In this document: positions 58,227-64,000 of the stretch, one piece after another
Position numbering within the stretch: position 1 is the stretch's first letter
Layout: every line of letters starts with the position of its first letter
From: Clytia hemisphaerica
Taxonomy: Eukaryota > Cnidaria > Hydrozoa > Leptothecata > Clytiidae
Direction of reading: 5' to 3'
NCBI GenBank assembly: GCA_902728285.1
Contig: CACVBU010000597.1
Span: 439,875-503,874, forward strand
Length of the DNA: 64,000 nt
Position numbers and translations under genes: made by a program
The notes under the pieces: generated by a model
Database searches by the model: none
Told to the model about the DNA's origin: nothing
The model's input: only the letters and a program-made list of their open reading frames with translations

Positions 58227-61200
58227 TATTGATTGATTGATAATCCTAGTTAGACCACTAAAAGACCCAAGAAATCTTCATCAACCGGAAAAACCGTAGT
58301 ATATGTTTTTTATAAGCATAACGCATATCCAGGGCTCAAAACTTAAAGCATTGTCATGTGCTGAGCTTCAGTTTACGAAATCTCAACAACTAAATTTACA
58401 TTAATTCCATAAAATTTACCATATTTAAAATATTTACATAATCACAAAAGCATTAAGCGTATTTTCGGCTAAAAAAAAACAGGTCAAAATCCTAAACTAC
58501 ACTCTCCTTTTCTTTATTTAGACGTCGAAAATACGAGAAAGATTTACTGGGAAAAGGCTTCATTGTCAACTATGATGAGATTGTCAACCAAGGAACATAC
58601 GGGGGCGGTGGTGGTGGTCACGCCCAACAGAATGGGAAGGTGATGGGCGGTTCCATTTCTTCAAAGGTAGCAGTTATGACAAGTCTTCTTATAGTTAAGT
58701 ACCGCTTCCATCTAGCTTGATCTAACTAAAAGAAAGGGTTGTCTAAAGAAAATTGGTTCCCTGGACAATTGATTTTCGAAAATTATATCAAATTTGTTGG
58801 CTTTTCGTTGACTAATTTTTGCATTTTTATTTTGAAAATTTCTTTTCGGAAAACTAAACATAACCAACCCTTGGAATTCAGATTGGTTGAAATGTTTTAA
58901 ATAATATTTATTGTAACTGAAAAATTCAAAATAAAAGTGACATGTTTTTGATGACCGAAAAAATTCTGTTGTCCAGGGCAAATTTCCAGCGACACCCCTT
59001 AATACTAATTACTAACCCAAAAGAGTTTCTTCTAATAATTTCTTTTACATTTTACACACACTATATTAAACTGAAGTTGATGTCCGGGGGGGGGGGGGGG
59101 TACTAGGGCAAAATGGGTTACGGGGATGCTCCGCTGGTCAGGGTACCTTTTTCAACCTCCACGAGTCCCAGGTAGGGTCGCAAAAACACCAAAATAGAAA
59201 AATCAGTCCCTCGTAGGGTGCCTTTTTTTTGAAAATTTAGGGGAAAAGTAGAAAATTTTGGAATTTCAGTCCCATTCAGGGTCACTTTTTTCGCAAATTT
59301 CGAGTCCCACGTAGGGTCCATTTTTCGAACCTCAGCGGAGCACCCCCGTCGGTCGACAAGGGTAGTACCCCCCCCCCCCGGGGTTGATGTTTTGCACATG
59401 TTAATTTGTAATATTTCTTTGTTTATCTTTTTATATGTTTATCTGTTTACATGTTAATCTGTTTGCACTACTTCCTGCTATTTCAAGCCTGGCGCTGAAA
59501 TTTTCCATATATTTATAACGACATTATTTCCCAACTCGTGCACAATCACAGAAAAATTTAACACGAACAGCTGGAATTTCTAGTACTCAAATCAAAACAC
59601 CCAGAGTTATGAGTGTGGAAATTCTTCACATAATCATTCCACATAAGATGATGCACACTTTAGTAACACTAGTAACTGCACACTTTTACCAGTAACCAAA
59701 CATCGGCGAGATTATATATTTGGACATTTGAGGACAGCAGAGTAACCGAAGCGATTAAGAATAACCAGCAGCAAAATCGAGGACGGCAAAAGTTCTCATT
59801 TACCGTCCATGATTTTGCGGATCATAACTGCTGGTTGTTTTAAATCGCTTCAGCCATATACATAAACTCGCTGACACACATAAACTCAAAGATGTCATCA
59901 AATATACTGACATTGATAATGCACTAACAAAATATTTATAACCCACCTAACATCCATATGACGTTCGATGGATGGACGTTGAAAAAACGTTTGTAAATGA
60001 CACTGACACTACACTAACAAAATGTGATAATGAATAAGATACTAATCAAATTTGAAAAAAGTTGGACGGAATCTTTCTCCCATTGCATAGTGCTTTTAGC
60101 ATTTCATGATGTGATTTCACCAGCCAATCATTTATAAATTTTCAAATAAGTAAATACCATGGCGTTCTAAAGTTAAGAATGTCATTTTAAATACAGTCGA
60201 CTCTCTCTAATTCGATTCTCTATTATTTGAATCTTTCTGTAATTCGAACTAAAATATTGGTTCCCGCAGCTGAAAAGTGTTTTAAATTACTCTCTGCAAT
60301 ATTTCTCTTATTCGAATGACTTTTGACCCCTTGTAGATCGAATTAGAAAGAGTCAAATATACACTTTTCCAATTTTACTTTGTCTTCAGAAATCACATTA
60401 CATTGTATCAATACTGCACTCGTAAAATAAATTCTTTGTTATATGTATCTCATTTTCACATGTTTTCAGTCACCGAGTTTCAGACACAAATACCGCTCCA
60501 TGTCACGGGTGAGTTCGCATAACGCACGCACGTGCGCACGAAACGCAAAGCTTGTTTCATTTTGTCCAATGAGATAATAGTCAAAGGTTGGAGGCACATC
60601 ATTTCAACCTTCGGATTCAAGCAAAAGTGAATTTCACTATTGTCAGATTGACGGATTGATAGAATATAGCGCTTTTCTTGTTTTTGCATTGCGAATTTTC
60701 GAACTTTGGCTATAAATATTTTCTTTTAATCTAGCGTTTGTATGAAAACCACGCGGGTCGGCTGCGAAGCTAGCGTAATATATTTGCCTCTAGCCTTTGC
60801 CTATTATATCATAGATTTCGTCCACCTGATACAATATTTAAATCCACTTTGATATCCGCAATTCACTCTCGCAAATATATTATTAAAATTTGAATTCTAA
60901 ATATACGCACTAGACGTACTTTCAGGTGTCTAATAAATACAAGTGCCCCCTGCTAGTAATTGCTCTCAGAAAACCAGATATTTATATCCAGCTCTAAATA
61001 GCCTTAGCCTGTAAAAGCAGGTCGCAAAAGTACCATTTCTAACAAATCAGGGTCCTGCGTTTATCAAGGCACCTGTAAATACGTACATTATTACCAAATA
61101 GTTTAAATTATATTTTGCACCTTCAAAAGCACATGTAGCACAATGTTGTCATTTTGTCGTTATGTAGTTTTACCACGTCGAACATTCATGTTTAAAGCAA

Positions 61201-62814
61201 ACTGCATAAGGTGCACACAACTATATTCACGGCGTATGAAAGATTACGCCGATTCATAATATTCATGACGTAATGTTTTATACAGAAGCACCAAAAACAG
61301 CCCGGGCGTTTCTAGTTTTGTTGTCAACGTCATGAATATTATGAACCACATCATATTCACGACGTATGAAAGATTACGTTATTCACAGGAAGAAAATCTT
61401 TTGGGTTTGCATGTAAAAGAAAATACAACGGTACATAACTTCCAACAAAAAGACCGCATGCTGCTACTTTTGCCTCCTTAGAGATTCTGATGCCTATTAA
61501 AGAGGTTTTCAAACCGAATATTTATAACAGTTGAATTCAAGTAAAATCAGCAAAAACTGTTAAGACCGGTCTCCACTTGCGCGCTCTGCGATCTCACTTT
61601 CTCGAGTAAAGCTTCCACGCTATTGGTCAAAAAGAAAAATGATGCAATTCCATTGGCGCGATCTGACGCAACGATTGAAAGAATTTCGAGCGCCCGCTAC
61701 ATTTTTATGACGTAATCTTTTTTCTAAGAAAAAAGGATTGAAGCCAAACGGTGCGATCGCAGTGCGCGTAAGTGGAGACCGGCCTTAATGCAAATCGCTT
61801 ATTATTAAGTCATACTTTCAAATCACTCAATTTTAGAGCAGCTGTCGAACAATTGAATTAATGGTCTATGGGGCTTGCCTAGAAAAAAAGGGAACCCCCC
61901 CCCCTAGACGAGAATTTTTTGACTTTTTCAGTTTTCCCCTGAAATTTAACCCTTGAATCTGGCGATTCTCTTGATTTATGTAAAAACGAAACCTCTAGGT
62001 GCTACTCTCAACAACCGAAAACGGGTGGACTTTTTCTGCACTACCCCCCCCCCCATCATATTGCAAATTCATATGTGAATGATTGATTTTAGATTGATGC
62101 TTACTCAATGACCAGTTGTGCTGATAGTATTTACTATGAACGTATGAATACAGCTTCTTACGGTGTACGTGAGTTTTATATGAAAAAGTAAAAGGAAAAA
62201 GAAAATAATGCACGAAAAATGGAGAAAAGCAACTGCCGTAAGTTGGTCCAATGTCGACATCCCTCTTCTAATTTCGACACCCTTAAGAGATAGGAATAAT
62301 AGGAAGGTAAAAAGTAAAAAGCTTTTGTCTATCAGTGATCCCGACTGATAGACAAAAGCTTTTTACTCCCTGACCGCTAAGCAAAAAATCATCATCCATC
62401 AGCGATTCCAACCTTCATATTATATCTCTAAAGAATATAAAGAATGTCGAAATTAGAAGAGAGATGTCGACATTAGACCAACTGATTCTTGCCATATGCG
62501 TAAGTCAAGATGACTTCATATGTTCTATCGGAAACACCCGAAAAAGCCGGACTTTAACAACCTTGTTTCTATTTCCAGTAACAGAAAGGGGTCAAATCCC
62601 GGCTTTTTTCGGGTGTTTTCGTTAGAAAAATGACTGTTATTTCTTATGCTCCATTTTTCGTACATTTGTTTTTCTTTTTTCTTTTTCTCCTAGAAAAGAT
62701 ACTTGTATCCAATGTTTTCTCATTATTTTCCCTTTTTAGCTGCCAGATACATATTCAGTTCAAAGCGATACAGAGAGTATGATGGAAAGAAGCCAATTTA
62801 TCGTGAGTTATCGA
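53246..62814 (+). CDS. Receptor-type guanylyl cyclase-like protein, 5' part, 9 coding exons, 3'-truncated by window
   Basis: Cell-surface receptor expected to make cGMP on ligand binding. Coding exons: 53246-54047, 55110-55216, 55738-55929, 56829-56964, 57398-57616, 58081-58180, 58522-58666, 60470-60508, 62740-62814; phases agree, 605 residues. Signal peptide about 1-31, Asn-rich linker about 47-58, ANF-receptor-type periplasmic-binding fold to about 470, VWPGG...PLDRPKCGF motif and Cys before the membrane, transmembrane helix 495-517, then a basic stop-transfer (KRRKYEKDLL) and a Gly-rich juxtamembrane segment. VYKRRKYEKDLLGKGFIVNY resembles the segment before the kinase-homology domain of natriuretic peptide receptor/guanylyl cyclases. 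The catalytic half is outside the window, so cyclase activity is inferred. Confidence 0.87.
54048..55109 (+). other. Receptor intron 1, with tRNA-like remnant
   Basis: Near 54275-54320 the minus strand reads GGTTCTTCGTTCGAATCC, a B-box-like tRNA segment, preceded by ATAGTTTAAGGCATT. Probably a decayed SINE. Nothing else seen. Confidence 0.4.
55110..55216 (+). CDS. Receptor exon 2
   Basis: 107 nt, FALLGYHPETAKLLVKAREM then GENVFITMDFE: the hinge/second lobe of the ANF fold. Donor GTAAGA. Confidence 0.92.
55738..55929 (+). CDS. Receptor exon 3
   Basis: 192 nt, 64 codons in phase 0, QDWLGGYTVDEAFNGFLDMS and YKKFQERVREKM, then FDYQMKPDEK. Typical second-lobe text of receptor cyclases. Confidence 0.92.
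55989..56185 (-). mobile_element. MITE family A copy, reverse, decayed
   Basis: Starts ACACGTCTTTTTAAAAGAAC; contains TTGTTAAGAACAAGTT, TTTTTAGGCTTAAAACTC and AGCTAAGAACATCCGAAG, the reverse of family A. Lies 60 bp after exon 3. Confidence 0.75.
56829..56964 (+). CDS. Receptor exon 4
   Basis: 136 nt, HIDAAFLYDAIYLYALAYNK and DPYNATQLMKNVFSANFR. The (A)(F)LYDA(I/V)...YA motif is characteristic of the ANF-type ligand-binding domain. Confidence 0.95.
57398..57616 (+). CDS. Receptor exon 5: membrane-proximal region
   Basis: 219 nt, GKTGQVVLKKGDRTPILEVR then KVDIVWPGGVKTAPLDRPKC plus GFNGELC. This Cys-containing (I/V)xWPGG...P.D.P.CGF.G..C ending is shared by receptor guanylyl cyclases. Confidence 0.93.
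58081..58180 (+). CDS. Receptor exon 6: transmembrane segment
   Basis: 100 nt. After acidic KQDEDQEN come about 23 hydrophobic residues (LIQILAIIFGILFILIGLIV), a single-pass helix. Donor GTAAGT, followed at 58185-58240 by a (GATT)n microsatellite. Confidence 0.95.
58185..58240 (+). repeat. (GATT)n microsatellite in receptor intron 6
   Basis: About 13 near-perfect GATT units starting a few bases after the splice donor. Confidence 0.97.
58522..58666 (+). CDS. Receptor exon 7: juxtamembrane
   Basis: 145 nt, KRRKYEKDLLGKGFIVNYDE then a Gly6-His run (GGGGGGH) and GKVMGGSISSK. Basic stop-transfer followed by the segment that leads into the kinase-homology domain. Confidence 0.9.
59084..59382. mobile_element. 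Poly-G inverted-repeat element with 8-bp target duplication
   Basis: Left end CCGGGGG... (G run to 59100) then TACTAGGGCAAAATGGG; right end AGTACCCCCCCCCCCCC then GG. GTTGATGT stands at 59076-59083 and again at 59383-59390. Interior repeats GTAGGGTCGCAAAAA / GTAGGGTGCC / GTAGGGTCC. The 8-bp duplication suggests hAT-type insertion. Confidence 0.82.
59758..59851. mobile_element. 94-bp palindromic element
   Basis: GAAGCGATTAAGAATAACCA / TGGTTGTTTTAAATCGCTTC and inner CAGCAGCAAAATC / GATTTTGCGG...CTG pair along nearly the whole length, with GGACGG / CCGTCC at the tip. Confidence 0.75.
60470..60508 (+). CDS. Receptor exon 8: 39-nt micro-exon
   Basis: Thirteen in-frame codons, SPSFRHKYRSMSR, between TTTTCAG and GTGAGT, phase 0 on both sides. 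Ser/Arg-rich text fits the start of the kinase-homology region. Small size makes it less certain, and it could be alternatively spliced without changing frame. Confidence 0.75.
61223..61378. repeat. Element with direct and inverted repeats
   Basis: ATATTCACGGCGTATGAAAG... (26 bp) at 61223 recurs with one change at 61353. Just inside lie ATTCATAATATTCATGACGT and its complement (61327-61345). Confidence 0.7.
61564..61784. mobile_element. TTAA-flanked MITE, 221 bp
   Basis: TTAA at 61560-61563 and 61785-61788; TIR of about 30 bp beginning GACCGGTCTCCACTTGCGCG at the left and GGCCGGTCTCCACTTACGCG read in from the right. Confidence 0.87.
62241..62483. mobile_element. TIR element with a perfect 24-bp central hairpin
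   Basis: Ends AGTTGGTCCAATGTCGACAT / ATGTCGACATTAGACCAACT, about 39 bp inverted with a few mismatches. In the centre 62313-62336 and 62344-62367 are a perfect 24-bp inverted repeat with a 7-bp loop. Confidence 0.85.
62529..62621. mobile_element. 93-bp palindromic element
   Basis: CGGAAACACCCGAAAAAGCC and GGCTTTTTTCGGGTGTTTTCG at its ends form an inverted repeat of about 22 bp. Confidence 0.75.
62740..62814 (+). CDS. Receptor exon 9: start of kinase-homology region
   Basis: 75 nt, 25 codons, LPDTYSVQSDTESMMERSQF then IVSYR, phase 0, acceptor TTTTTAG and donor GTAAGT. The following exons lie beyond the window. Confidence 0.82.
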
Positions 62815-64000
62815 GTAAGTCATCTACCCATCCATCCATCATGTAACCAGACACACGAAATTCACCCACCACACAGTTCCATTTTTTTATACATCTCATC
62901 TTCTCATACAAATTCCATTACATTTGCATGATTTTCATTCACTTTCCTTTTTCATCAGTTACACGCTTTTTCATAAGTACAGTTTTATGAGAACATGAGG
63001 CTCAATTTTAACAAAATTAGACAAAACTAGACCTCAAATTTATAATATTGTTACCCAAATCTTGATTTTAAGCCTTTTTCATCCAATAAGTAAAGAGCGT
63101 AAGCAATTTGAAAATCACAAAACAAAACAAGCGGAATATAATCAAATACACGTTTTTTATGAGAACATTCAGAAATTTTTAAGTCTTTGGATGTTCTTAA
63201 CTTTTTCAGTTTTAAGCCTGACAATATGTTCTTTAAATGTTCTTGACTAGTAACTTGTTCTTAATATTTTGGCCATCAAAGCTTTATGTTTTTATGTAGT
63301 TTGTTCTTATAAAAAAGTGTATGTGCATATGGAAAAGCGTGTTTCTTTTGAAAAAAAAATCCAATGATTGGTATTTTTTATTATATGTTTACACTGCACC
63401 ATAAAACTAACCCCATTTTATTCTTTTTCTTATTATATATTTTTTGATATTGCATGTGAGCATGAATGCATGAAATATTATACCAATCAGCCTCTTTTTT
63501 ACTTAAAGTTGGCTGTATTATCAGGCTATGCTATAAAGCCATCATAATTTAGAATTGGGCTCTTCGAGATGGAAAAATTCGTTCAATGATCTACCTGGGC
63601 TTGTTTTATCCCTGAGCCTTAGCAAGAATTAAATCTACCCCCTGAATAGGCTACGTCATAATCTTCCTTCGTTTCTTCGTACGAGTAAGGCCTAAAAGCC
63701 TGGAGCTGGCTATTGTGTAGACTATCCCCTAGACTTTTGAAATTCATCTTTGGACATTACAAATTCACCCATGGATGTTTTTCAGATACTCCTAGAAACC
63801 CCCTGTGAACGTTTTATTATTTCAAGATGAGCCTATTCTACCATCCCTTTCATCAACTTTCATATATCGAAATGCATGAGTCAACCATATCGAGTCATTC
63901 AAAATTTTATAAGAAGGACCCATTAGAGTTTTTAACATTTTGAAATTTATGGTATCTATGATCACACATAAAGTAAGGTTGTCCAACCATATGTTACTGA
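62815..64000 (+). other. Receptor intron at right window edge
   Basis: Contains ACACGCTTTTTCATAAG at 62964, probably the left end of a decayed A/B-type MITE, and the complete family A copy at 63148-63320. No exon recognised to the end of the window. Confidence 0.5.
63148..63320 (+). mobile_element. MITE family A copy, short
   Basis: Starts ACACGTTTTTTATGAGAAC, ends GTTCTTATAAAAAAGTGT; keeps GGATGTTCTTAAC, TTTTAAGCCTGA and GGCCATCAAAGCTTTATG. 173 bp. Confidence 0.85.

Overview
The window is invertebrate animal genomic DNA. It is AT-rich, with coding exons split by GT-AG introns and introns and spacers full of short inverted-repeat transposons. It also carries tRNA-derived SINEs, minisatellites and a BEL/Pao LTR retrotransposon. 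Nothing in it fixes the phylum. No prokaryotic features, rRNA or intact tRNA genes were seen.

Left part (368-13144, + strand): the 3' two thirds of an alpha-2-macroglobulin (A2M)-type thioester protein gene, in 13 visible exons whose splice phases all agree (about 813 residues ending at a TGA). It runs from a bait-region-like exon through the FPETWLW motif, the thioester (GCGEQ) domain and the receptor-binding domain. It is a secreted protease-trap type with no C-terminal anchor. The 5' exons lie before position 1. Downstream of the FPETWLW exon are two decayed tandem copies of that exon and its donor.

Middle part (13145-53130): no host gene that I can support. It holds a 32-bp minisatellite, a 117-bp satellite, many miniature inverted-repeat elements (MITEs), several of them nested, and a BEL/Pao retrotransposon on the minus strand (24281-31152). 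Its two 285-bp LTRs differ at one position, it has a 5-bp target duplication (AGAAC), and it sits inside an older MITE. Its pol region is broken by frameshifts.

Right part (53246-62814, + strand): the 5' part of a single-pass receptor, most likely a receptor-type guanylyl cyclase of the natriuretic-peptide-receptor class. Nine coding exons encode a signal peptide, an ANF-type ligand-binding domain, one transmembrane segment and the juxtamembrane/start of the kinase-homology region (605 residues). The kinase-homology remainder and cyclase domain would lie beyond 64000. Its introns hold a dense cluster of palindromic elements (59.1-62.6 kb).

A recurring theme is non-autonomous DNA transposons. 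At least five unrelated-looking elements are flanked by TTAA (piggyBac-like targets) and two have 8-bp duplications (hAT-like). Several families share ACACG...CGTGT ends. No transposase gene was found, so they must be mobilised in trans or be extinct. The two host genes have no obvious functional link.
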